9,228 nt of DNA, taken from contig JAUXJL010000061.1 in the NCBI GenBank assembly GCA_030624805.1, positions 1-9,228 on the forward strand, given 5' to 3'. This document shows positions 1 to 5,732 of this stretch, piece after piece. Position numbers and translations under genes: made by a program. Below the pieces are notes generated by a model, which was given only the letters and a program-made list of their open reading frames with translations, was not told the DNA's origin and searched no databases. The stretch is from Acidimicrobiia bacterium (GTDB taxonomy: Bacteria; Actinomycetota; Acidimicrobiia; Spongiisociales; SHLN01). How positions within the stretch are numbered: position 1 is the first letter of the stretch; each line of letters opens with the position of its first letter.

Positions 1-7
1 GAGTGCC

Positions 8-1069
8 GTGGCCGACTACGCCGAACACATGCGGAATGCCCTCGCTGCCGCCGCGGTCGAAAACCCGCATCCAAACCCTCGAGTAGGGGCGGTGGTCGTC
101 GATCGAGTCGGCACCGTCATCGGGTCCGGCGTCCATCGGCGAGCTGGGGAGCCCCACGCCGAGCGCCAGGCCCTCGATGAGGCCGGCCCAGCCGCCCGCG
201 GCGCAACGCTGGTCGTAACGCTCGAACCGTGTGACCATCAGGGTCGAACTCCACCGTGCGTTGACGCAATCCTGGAATCGGGTGTCGACCGGGTAGTAAT
301 CGGCGCGCACGACCCAGACTCCCGCCTGGTAGGCGACGGAATCGAACGACTACGAGAGGCCGGGATCGAAGTCATATCGGGTGTGTTGAGTGACGAGGTC
401 GAGCAAGCGGATCCTGCCTACTTCCATCACCGCCGGACCGGGCGTCCTCGCGTAACACTCAAAGCGGCTCTCACCCTTGATGGCCAAATAGCCGCCGTCG
501 ATGGCTCGTCGCAATGGATTACGTCTCCCGCCGCCCGCGAGGACGGCCACAGGCTGCGATCAGAGGTTGACGCCGTGATGGTCGGGGCCGGGACGGCTCT
601 GGCCGATGACCCGCAGCTCACGGTTCGGATCCCTGGTTATGAGGGTCGTCAACCGATTCCCGTTGTTATTGCCGGGAAGCGCCCCTTTCCCAACAATTTG
701 CGGGTTATTGAACGAAACGCCATCGTGTTTGCGCCGACGGCGCGAGACCTCGACACGGAAGTAGTCGTTGTGGAGTCTGGTGAGCGGGTCGATCTCGATA
801 AGGCTCTCAGGGCACTCGGCGAACGGGGAATAGTTGACCTGCTCGTTGAGGGTGGCCCGATTCTGGCCGACGGACTGCTCGAAGGCCGGCTCATTGATCG
901 GTGTGTGTTCTATTTCGGATCGAAGCTGGCAGCAGGGCGCGGCCGCACTCCATTCGATGGAGTCTTCGAAACCATCCAGGACGCCATCGACGTCCAGATC
1001 CATGACGTCCGCCAGATCGGCCCCGACATTCGTGTCGAACTAACTCTGGCGGCTGGAGAGACGGTCTGA
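8..1069 (+). CDS. ribD: Bifunctional RibD: diaminohydroxyphosphoribosylaminopyrimidine deaminase / reductase
   Basis: RibD does the second and third steps of riboflavin synthesis in the cytoplasm: zinc-dependent deamination of the pyrimidine ring, then NADPH-dependent reduction of the ribosyl side chain. The N-terminal deaminase domain (about residues 1-140) shows the zinc signature: H50-A-E52, then E73-P-C75 and C84 in the EPC...GRTPPC segment. The C-terminal reductase domain (about 146-353) shows LKAALTLDG, SSQWITSPAAR, VGAGTALADDPQLTVR and LLVEGG, all typical. The length of 353 residues is normal for the two-domain form. The GTG start fits the family N-terminus; an in-frame ATG at 29 is an alternative. 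The window opens 7 bases upstream, so the ribosome-binding site, the promoter and any FMN riboswitch cannot be judged. The stop shares one base with the ribE start. It is the first visible gene of the rib operon. The identification is secure. Confidence 0.96.
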   Translation: MADYAEHMRNALAAAAVENPHPNPRVGAVVVDRVGTVIGSGVHRRAGEPHAERQALDEAGPAARGATLVVTLEPCDHQGRTPPCVDAILESGVDRVVIGAHDPDSRLVGDGIERLREAGIEVISGVLSDEVEQADPAYFHHRRTGRPRVTLKAALTLDGQIAAVDGSSQWITSPAAREDGHRLRSEVDAVMVGAGTALADDPQLTVRIPGYEGRQPIPVVIAGKRPFPNNLRVIERNAIVFAPTARDLDTEVVVVESGERVDLDKALRALGERGIVDLLVEGGPILADGLLEGRLIDRCVFYFGSKLAAGRGRTPFDGVFETIQDAIDVQIHDVRQIGPDIRVELTLAAGETV

Positions 1070-1662
1070 TGTTTACGGGAATCGTTGAAGAGGTTGGCCG
1101 CATCACCGAACTCGAAGCAAGCGGCGCCGAGAGACGATTCACGATCAGCGCCGCAAAGGTGTTTGACGCTGTGGAGGTTGGCGACTCGGTTGCCGTCAAC
1201 GGTGTATGTCTCACAGCAGTCGCCACTTCGTCGGGCCGGGCTGCGGTCACCGCGGTTGCTGAGACCCTGAGGCGTACAAACCTCGGTGATCTTGCTGAGG
1301 GCGATGCGGTGAACCTCGAGCGTCCGATGATCGCCGGCGGGCGATTCGACGGCCACATTGTGCAAGGCCATATCGACGGAACAGCCCTCATCTCAACCGT
1401 GACCCCGGAGGGCGACGCCAGGCGTGTCCGGTTTGCCACCGAACCGGACCTGCTCCGATACATCGCCGAGAAGGGCTCGATAACGATTGACGGGGCGTCC
1501 CTGACAGTGACCGCAGTCGATTCGGAAGGATTCGAGCTCGTGCTCATCCCACACACTCTCGAGGTCACGACCTTCGGGGCTCGGGGCGGCGGCGACCGAG
1601 TGAATGTGGAAGTGGACATTCTTGCCAAGTATGTTGAACGGCTTCTGGAGGACCGCCCATGA
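1069..1662 (+). CDS. ribE: Riboflavin synthase alpha chain
   Basis: This enzyme catalyses the last step of the pathway, the dismutation of two 6,7-dimethyl-8-ribityllumazine molecules to riboflavin and the pyrimidine that RibH reuses. It has the two repeated lumazine-binding barrels of the family. Barrel 1 opens with MFTGIVEEVGRI and contains VNGVCLTAV and ETLRRTNLG. Barrel 2 contains GGRFDGHIVQGHIDGT, GSITIDGASLTV and IPHTLEVTTFG, and the chain ends in a helix with DILAKYVERLL. The length of 197 residues is typical of the trimeric bacterial enzyme. The ATG overlaps the ribD stop by one base and has a good Shine-Dalgarno sequence (GGAGAG at 1055-1060) 8 bases upstream. The stop overlaps the ribBA start as ATGA. 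The gene is called ribE or ribC depending on the naming scheme. Confidence 0.97.
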   Translation: MFTGIVEEVGRITELEASGAERRFTISAAKVFDAVEVGDSVAVNGVCLTAVATSSGRAAVTAVAETLRRTNLGDLAEGDAVNLERPMIAGGRFDGHIVQGHIDGTALISTVTPEGDARRVRFATEPDLLRYIAEKGSITIDGASLTVTAVDSEGFELVLIPHTLEVTTFGARGGGDRVNVEVDILAKYVERLLEDRP

Positions 1663-2855
1663 ACTACGCCCCAATTGAAGAGGCGATTGCCGCCATGGCC
1701 CGCGGCGAATTTTTGGTAGTCGTCGACCACGAAGAGCGGGAGAACGAAGGAGATCTCGTCATTTCCGCCGGCAAGGTCACGCCGGAGGCGATCGCGTTCA
1801 TGGTGCGCTACACGAGTGGCCTTATCTGTGTGCCGGTGGTTGGAGAGCGTCTCGATGAGCTCCAACTGCCGTTGATGGTTGCCGACAATACAGACATTCA
1901 TCGCACATCTTTCACGGTGTCCGTCGACTACACCCCCGCCACCACCACCGGCATCTCGGCGGAAGATCGAGCCTCGACCATCGCCGCTTTGATCGACCCG
2001 GCGACTCGCCCCCCGGACTTGGCGAGGCCGGGACACGTGTTTCCCCTCCGGTATTGCGATGGTGGGGTTCTGCGTCGTCCCGGTCACACGGAAGCTGCCG
2101 TCGACTTCTCTCGCCTGGCAGGCCTCTACCCGGCCGGAGTGCTGTGCGAGATCGTCAACGACGACGGGACGATGGCTCGCGGCGCCGAACTCGAGCGATT
2201 CTCCAAGGAACATGGGATCTTGCTGGTCACAATCGCCGATCTCATCGCATACCGTCGCCAGATCGAGCAGCTGGTGACCCGAACGAGCGAGGTGACTCTT
2301 CCAACCCCCCACGGCGATTTTCAGGCTATCGGATATCGGGACCATGTCGGCGGTGCAGAGCACTTGGCCCTCGTGCGCGGCGATATTCACGACGGGAGCT
2401 CGGTTCTCGTCCGCATCCACTCCGAGTGCCTCACTGGAGACGTTTTTCGGAGCCGGCGCTGTGATTGCGGGGACCAGCTCGAGTTGGCGCTGGCCGCCAT
2501 CGCCGGGGCGGGTTGCGGGGTCGTCGTCTATCTGGGGGGCCACGAAGGCCGGGGGATAGGGTTGCTAGGAAAGCTCGAGGCGTACGCGCTCCAGGACACG
2601 GGTCGCGACACTGTGGAGGCCAACCTTGATCTCGGACTACCGGCGGATGCGCGTGACTATGGATCGGCGGCTCAGATCCTGCGGGATCTGGACGTGTCGT
2701 CGGTAAAGCTGATGACTAACAACCCAGCCAAGGTTGAAGCTTTGGACGACGCCGGGATCAAGGTCACCGACCGCCTGCCCCTGTTGGTGCCCGCCACGGA
2801 ATCAACGGATGGATATCTGCGAGCAAAAGCCGAGAAACTCGGGCATCTTCTGTGA
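1659..2855 (+). CDS. ribBA: Bifunctional RibBA: 3,4-dihydroxy-2-butanone 4-phosphate synthase / GTP cyclohydrolase II
   Basis: RibBA feeds both branches of riboflavin synthesis. The N-terminal domain (about 1-205) makes the four-carbon unit from ribulose 5-phosphate. The C-terminal domain (about 207-398) opens GTP. The first domain shows the metal-site DHEERENEGDL (residues 23-33), FTVSVD, TTGISAEDRA, GHVFPLR and RPGHTEAAVD with the second metal ligand at H143. The second domain shows SECLTGD with the zinc cysteines C257, C268 and C270 (C-x10-C-x-C), HEGRGIGL, the LQD and DTVEAN segments, ARDYG and TNNPAKV. Both active sites look complete, so both halves should work. One oddity is Gly293 in YLGGHEGRG, where actinobacterial relatives I recall have Arg. 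The ATG overlaps ribE and follows GGAGG at 1647-1651 with 7-base spacing. The last four bases overlap the ribH start. Confidence 0.96.
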   Translation: MNYAPIEEAIAAMARGEFLVVVDHEERENEGDLVISAGKVTPEAIAFMVRYTSGLICVPVVGERLDELQLPLMVADNTDIHRTSFTVSVDYTPATTTGISAEDRASTIAALIDPATRPPDLARPGHVFPLRYCDGGVLRRPGHTEAAVDFSRLAGLYPAGVLCEIVNDDGTMARGAELERFSKEHGILLVTIADLIAYRRQIEQLVTRTSEVTLPTPHGDFQAIGYRDHVGGAEHLALVRGDIHDGSSVLVRIHSECLTGDVFRSRRCDCGDQLELALAAIAGAGCGVVVYLGGHEGRGIGLLGKLEAYALQDTGRDTVEANLDLGLPADARDYGSAAQILRDLDVSSVKLMTNNPAKVEALDDAGIKVTDRLPLLVPATESTDGYLRAKAEKLGHLL

Positions 2856-3316
2856 GTGTGGGGCCGGTCGACGCCGTTCGAGGTGACTTTGACGCCGCCG
2901 GCCTCAAGATCGGAGTAGCCGTTGCAACATTCAACTCGGAGATCACCGATGGCCTCCTCGAGGGGGCCCTGTCGGTCCTCGATGACGCTGAAGTCACAGT
3001 GGTGCGGGTTGCCGGCTCATTCGAGTTGCCGGTTGTGGCGAAAGCGTTGATCGCCAAACGCTGTGATGCCGTAGTGGCGCTCGGCGCCGTAGTGCTCGGC
3101 GAGACCGATCACTACGAGCACATTGCTCGCGAAACGGCCCGGGGGCTTCAGGACGTGATGTTAGAAACCGGTACCCCGGTTTCCTTCGGAGTCCTCACCG
3201 TCCGAGACGTGGAGCACGCCAAGCAGCGCAGCTTGCCGGGACCAACCAATAAGGGAACCGAAGCCGCCCAAGCCGCAGTGAGGACCGTCCGGCTGCTGGA
3301 AAGCCTTCGCGACTGA
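2852..3316 (+). CDS. ribH: 6,7-dimethyl-8-ribityllumazine synthase (beta chain)
   Basis: RibH condenses the RibD-derived pyrimidine with the butanone phosphate from RibBA to give the lumazine used by RibE, and usually forms a 60-subunit shell or a pentamer. The chain of 154 residues has the family layout: FNSEITDGLLEGA (substrate loop), VAGSFELP (usually PGAFEIP), the GAVVLGETDHYEHIARE segment with the catalytic-type His87, GVLTVRDVEHA, and a final QRSLPGPTNKGTEAA helix. Leu82 sits where most relatives have Arg (GAVIRG), and the Asn-Lys-Gly turn is preceded by Thr rather than Gly, so this is a somewhat divergent copy. Only the first of these changes touches a strongly conserved core position. 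The GTG start overlaps the ribBA stop as GTGA and has no clear Shine-Dalgarno sequence, so coupled translation is likely. A second GTG lies at 2858. It is the last gene of the rib operon. Confidence 0.94.
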   Translation: MSVGPVDAVRGDFDAAGLKIGVAVATFNSEITDGLLEGALSVLDDAEVTVVRVAGSFELPVVAKALIAKRCDAVVALGAVVLGETDHYEHIARETARGLQDVMLETGTPVSFGVLTVRDVEHAKQRSLPGPTNKGTEAAQAAVRTVRLLESLRD

Positions 3317-3350
3317 GACTTGAGAAACTGGCCGCCAGCCCAACAACTCG

Positions 3351-3358
3351 TATACACT
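3351..3358 (+). promoter_or_regulatory. Possible -10 element for the infC operon
   Basis: The bases TATACACT, 35 bases after the ribH stop, contain overlapping -10-like hexamers (TATACA, TACACT) in otherwise GC-rich DNA. No good -35 lies at the right distance: CTGGCC is the nearest, and TTGAGA at 3320-3325 is about 25 bases upstream. A start near 3364 would give a leader of about 120 bases that contains the complete attenuator described separately. This is a weak call. The alternative is read-through from the rib operon. Confidence 0.3.
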
Positions 3359-3372
3359 CCTGTCTCACAACT

Positions 3373-3462
3373 GAGCGAAGCGGAGGCGCCTGCTTCCCAC
3401 CCGGCTGCTAACGGCACGCTGAGGTCACGGCAAAAGCAGCAGGCTCGCTCCTGCTGTTTTTT
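3373..3462 (+). promoter_or_regulatory. infC leader: candidate transcription attenuator with mutually exclusive hairpins
   Basis: This is non-coding sequence between ribH and infC. Three pairings compete. (1) An upstream hairpin has GAAGCGG (3377-3383) pairing with CTGCTTC (3390-3396), 7 pairs including one G-U, with a 6-base loop. (2) In an antiterminator, GCCTGCT (3388-3394) pairs perfectly with AGCAGGC (3438-3444), and GAGCGA (3373-3378) pairs with the adjoining TCGCTC (3445-3450). Together that is 13 pairs, continuous on the 3' side, with a 9-base bulge on the 5' side. (3) The third is the terminator at 3437-3462. Pairing 2 uses up the 5' arm and loop of the terminator, and pairing 1 uses up the partner of pairing 2. 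That is the classic attenuator logic. Leader control of infC-rpmI-rplT is known in other bacteria (L20 binding in Bacillus, for example). The signal used here is unknown. Confidence 0.6.
3432..3462 (+). terminator. Intrinsic (Rho-independent) terminator in the infC leader
   Basis: CAGCAGG (3437-3443) pairs perfectly with CCTGCTG (3450-3456) around the six-base loop CTCGCT, and six T follow directly (3457-3462). The A run at 3432-3435 can extend the stem against the T run. It ends only 11 bases before the infC Shine-Dalgarno sequence. It could simply end the rib operon, but its position next to infC and the competing upstream pairings favour an attenuator. Confidence 0.8.
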
Positions 3463-3473
3463 AATTTCCCACC

Positions 3474-3481
3474 AGAGGAGG
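3474..3481 (+). promoter_or_regulatory. Shine-Dalgarno site that fixes the infC start
   Basis: AGAGGAGG is a near-perfect anti-16S match, 5 bases before the ATC codon at 3487. It is the strongest ribosome-binding site in the window. No ATG, GTG or TTG in the infC frame lies near it, so it supports ATC as the start. Confidence 0.8.
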
Positions 3482-3486
3482 GCCAT

Positions 3487-4173
3487 ATCGCCAGCGAACC
3501 GCGAGTTAACGATCGGATCCGTGCCAAAACGGTGCGTGTAGTAGCCCCGGACGGCGCACAAATCGGCTTAAAAGACATCGATGAGGCTTTATGGCTGGCA
3601 GGACAGCTTGGCATGGACCTCGTCGAAGTAGCACCGGGATCCGATCCGCCTGTCTGCCGGCTCATGGATTACGGCAAATACAAATACGAGCAGTCGGTGA
3701 AGGCGAGAGAAGGTCGCAAGAAGTCGACTCGCACCGTGATCAAAGAGGTGAAATTCAAAACCAAGATCGACAGTCACGATTTCGACACCAAGGTTCGGAG
3801 AGCCGCCGGGTTCCTGGAAGAAGGGCACAAGATCAAGGCAGTGGTCATGTTCTTCGGTCGGGAGATCACCCACCCCGACCGGGGCCGGGATCTCCTTGAC
3901 CGCATGGTGGCCGACCTGGACGGAATTGCGATGGTGGAATCTCCACCCCGGCTCGACGGTCGGAATATGACGATGGTGCTGCTCCCGGACAAGGTGGGGC
4001 TCAAGGCCCGGGCCGCAGCGGCTGCGTTGGCGGCCGAGCAGGACGATGTTGAGGAAGAAACCACGGAACCAGCGGCGAGCGACGAGCTCACCGGACAAGA
4101 GCCGGCTACTGCCCAAGCCGGTCTGGTAATGGAGGACGACGATGCCAAAGCAGAAGACGCACAAGGGAGCTAA
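3487..4173 (+). CDS. infC: Translation initiation factor IF-3 (non-canonical ATC start)
   Basis: IF-3 binds the 30S subunit, keeps it apart from 50S and checks the start codon and initiator tRNA. The frame upstream of the first GTG (3532) encodes ASEPRVNDRIRAKTVRVV, which is the family N-terminus (NDRIRA). Starting at GTG 3532 would remove it. The frame is open back to a stop at 3409-3411 with no ATG, GTG or TTG. ATC at 3487, 5 bases after AGAGGAGG, is the best start and gives 228 residues. The N-domain continues through GLKDIDEAL and APGSDPPVCRLMDYGKYKYEQ. The C-domain has EVKFKTKIDSHDFDTKVRRAAGFLEEGHKIKAVVMFFGRE and ends near MTMVLLPDKV. A tail of about 58 residues rich in Ala, Glu and Asp follows, and E. 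coli IF-3 (180 residues) lacks it. The 3' end overlaps rpmI by 32 bases. Rare starts are known to let IF-3 repress its own synthesis. Confidence 0.9.
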   Translation: MASEPRVNDRIRAKTVRVVAPDGAQIGLKDIDEALWLAGQLGMDLVEVAPGSDPPVCRLMDYGKYKYEQSVKAREGRKKSTRTVIKEVKFKTKIDSHDFDTKVRRAAGFLEEGHKIKAVVMFFGREITHPDRGRDLLDRMVADLDGIAMVESPPRLDGRNMTMVLLPDKVGLKARAAAAALAAEQDDVEEETTEPAASDELTGQEPATAQAGLVMEDDDAKAEDAQGS

Positions 4174-4336
4174 AGCTCGGTTCAAGGTGACCGCGACCGG
4201 CAAGCTCCGCCGACGCCAGCAGGGGATGAATCACCTCAAGGCAGCCAAGTCAAGCCGGCGCAAGCGACGGCTCACGGGTGAGACTGAAGTGGCCAAGGCC
4301 GACACAAAAGTAGTCAAGCGAATGTTGGGGAGGTAG
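4142..4336 (+). CDS. rpmI: 50S ribosomal protein L35
   Basis: This small, very basic protein belongs to the large ribosomal subunit. Its 64 residues match the family from end to end: MPKQKTHKGAKARFKVTATGKLRRRQ, then NHLKAAKSSRRKRRLTG, and a VKRMLGR end. It starts inside the infC tail, with a 32-base overlap in another frame, and uses GGAGG at 4131-4135 with 6-base spacing, itself within infC coding sequence. The overlap suggests that L35 synthesis is linked to passage of ribosomes through infC. It is followed by rplT, whose ribosome-binding site overlaps the rpmI stop. The order infC-rpmI-rplT is nearly universal in bacteria and confirms the call. Confidence 0.97.
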   Translation: MPKQKTHKGAKARFKVTATGKLRRRQQGMNHLKAAKSSRRKRRLTGETEVAKADTKVVKRMLGR

Positions 4337-4340
4337 CCGG

Positions 4341-4697
4341 ATGTCCCGCGCAAAACATGCCGTTCCGTCTAAGGCCAAACGGCGCAAGGTACTCAAGCAG
4401 GCAAAGGGCTACACCGGCGCACGCAGCCGCCGGTACCGCACAGCTCATGAGCAGGTGCTCGGTGCTCGCGATGATGCGTTTGCTCACCGGCGAGCCAAGA
4501 AGGGGGACTTTCGTCGCCTGTGGATCACCCGGATCAATGCGGCCGCTCGTGAGAACGGAACCACCTACTCACAGCTTGTGGCGGGTCTGAAGAGCGCCGA
4601 GGTCGACATCGATCGCAAGATGCTGGCCGAGTTGGCGGTCAACGAACCGGCGGCATTCTCAGCGCTCGTTGAGGTGGCTTCCCAAGCGACGCAATAG
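4341..4697 (+). CDS. rplT: 50S ribosomal protein L20
   Basis: L20 is an early-assembly protein of the large subunit that binds 23S rRNA. In several bacteria it also represses its own operon by binding mRNA. The 118 residues show the basic N-terminal arm (SRAKHAVPSKAKRRKVLKQAKGYTGARSRRYRTA) and the globular part (RRLWITRINAAARENGTTYSQLVAGLKSAEVDIDRKMLAELAVNEPAAFSALV), all typical. Slightly unusual is VPSKAKRR where many relatives have VNARKKHK. The ATG follows GGGGAGGT (4327-4334), which overlaps the rpmI stop. The gene ends directly against pheS with no gap. Given the attenuator before infC, L20 is one plausible regulator of this operon, but the sequence does not show it. Confidence 0.97.
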   Translation: MSRAKHAVPSKAKRRKVLKQAKGYTGARSRRYRTAHEQVLGARDDAFAHRRAKKGDFRRLWITRINAAARENGTTYSQLVAGLKSAEVDIDRKMLAELAVNEPAAFSALVEVASQATQ

Positions 4698-5732
4698 ATG
4701 GACGATCTCGACGCTCTTCTCAGCTCGGCTCCCGAGCAGATAGTCGGGGCCGCCTCCCTCGAGGCTCTTGACAACGTCGAGGCGGAGCTGCTTGGACGGC
4801 GGTCCCTCATCACCGAGCAGCGCCGGGGCCTTGGACGGCTCGAGCTCGAAGTTCGTCCGGCGGCGGGGGCTCGGCTCAACGAGGCCGCCACCCGGCTGCA
4901 AGGGCTGCTCACCGCTCGGCGGGTGGTGCTTGAACGGCTGGAGGAAGATCGCTTGCTGGCCGAGGATCGGGTCGATGTCACCGTGCCACGCCGGCGGGTT
5001 GCCATCGGCACCTCACATCTCATCACCCAGACAATCGACGAAATCTCCGACATCTTCACAGCCATCGGGTACCAGATCGCCGATGGGCCCGAAGCCGAAA
5101 CCGCCTGGCACAACTTCGACGCTCTCAACACTCCATGGTGGCATCCGAGCCGGCTCGAGAGCGACACGATGTATCTGGATTACGGAGATCCTGAGGATGA
5201 GATTCTGTTGCGTACTCAAACCTCGACCGTGCAGGCTCGAACGATGGAGAGTCAGCCACCGCCGGTGTATGTCATTGCCCCCGGGCGGTGTTATCGAACG
5301 GACACGTTCGATGCCACCCATTCACCCGTTTTCCATCAGTTCGAAGGGCTGGCAGTGGCAGAAGGCATCACGTTCGGAGATCTAAAGGGCACGCTGAGTT
5401 ATTTCGCCCGTGAATACTTCGGCCCGGAACGGACCATCCGCCTCATACCCCACTTCTTCCCGTTCACGGAGCCTTCCGCCGAGATGCATGTCTCGTGTTT
5501 TGTATGCGATGGATCCGGGTGCCGGGTCTGCAGCCAGAGTGGCTGGCTCGAATTACTCGGATGCGGCATGGTAGATCCCAACGTGTTCGAGGCGGTCGGG
5601 TATGACCCCGCCGCGGTCACCGGCTTCGCATTCGGAGGTGGCATCGAGCGCGTCGCCATGGTCCGGCATGGCATCGAGGACATTCGCCATTTGTGGGACA
5701 ACGATCACCGGGTCAACGAGCAGTTTGTATGA
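4698..5732 (+). CDS. pheS: Phenylalanyl-tRNA synthetase alpha subunit
   Basis: This is the catalytic subunit of the (alpha-beta)2 enzyme that charges tRNA-Phe. Residues 1-90 form the usual N-terminal coiled-coil arm for tRNA. From about residue 100 the class II core follows: TSHLITQTIDEI, GPEAETAWHNFDALN and HPSRLESDTMYLD. Motif 2 includes LLRTQTSTVQAR and GRCYRTDTFDATHSPVFHQFEG (about 196-217). Motif 3 is GFAFGGGIERVAM (309-321), with the small Ala that shapes the Phe pocket. A C-x2-C-x4-C-x2-C cluster (C267, C270, C275, C278) before GWLELLGCGMV is a knuckle seen in many Gram-positive PheS proteins. The 344 residues are normal. The ATG directly follows the rplT stop and I see no Shine-Dalgarno sequence, so translation is probably coupled to rplT. 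The stop overlaps pheT as ATGA. Confidence 0.96.
   Translation: MDDLDALLSSAPEQIVGAASLEALDNVEAELLGRRSLITEQRRGLGRLELEVRPAAGARLNEAATRLQGLLTARRVVLERLEEDRLLAEDRVDVTVPRRRVAIGTSHLITQTIDEISDIFTAIGYQIADGPEAETAWHNFDALNTPWWHPSRLESDTMYLDYGDPEDEILLRTQTSTVQARTMESQPPPVYVIAPGRCYRTDTFDATHSPVFHQFEGLAVAEGITFGDLKGTLSYFAREYFGPERTIRLIPHFFPFTEPSAEMHVSCFVCDGSGCRVCSQSGWLELLGCGMVDPNVFEAVGYDPAAVTGFAFGGGIERVAMVRHGIEDIRHLWDNDHRVNEQFV

Noticed and set aside
1..7. FMN riboswitch before ribD
   Set aside because: Only 7 bases precede ribD, so nothing can be seen. The riboswitch is neither supported nor excluded.
891..2543. 550-codon open frame on the minus strand across ribE and ribBA
   Set aside because: It lies antisense to two well-supported enzymes. 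The protein is rich in Arg, Ser and Pro with no recognisable domain, which is typical of a shadow frame in GC-rich DNA.
3320..3541. Plus-strand open frame through the infC leader (possible leader peptide)
   Set aside because: It reads straight through the terminator hairpin and into infC in another frame, lacks a ribosome-binding site and has no regulatory codon run such as repeated Phe. The hairpins explain the sequence better.
3148..3561. 137-codon minus-strand frame over the ribH end and infC leader
   Set aside because: It is antisense to ribH and to the structured leader. Its composition is unconvincing and no family is recognised.
5496..5531. Cysteine cluster in PheS as a new zinc-binding insertion
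   Set aside because: The C-x2-C-x4-C-x2-C knuckle before GW-LE is common in PheS of Gram-positive bacteria, so it is not new.
5693..5728. Longer pheT start 36 bases upstream
   Set aside because: It would add 12 residues unlike any PheT N-terminus and overlap pheS by 40 bases. The start at 5729 gives the family N-terminus and the usual ATGA overlap.
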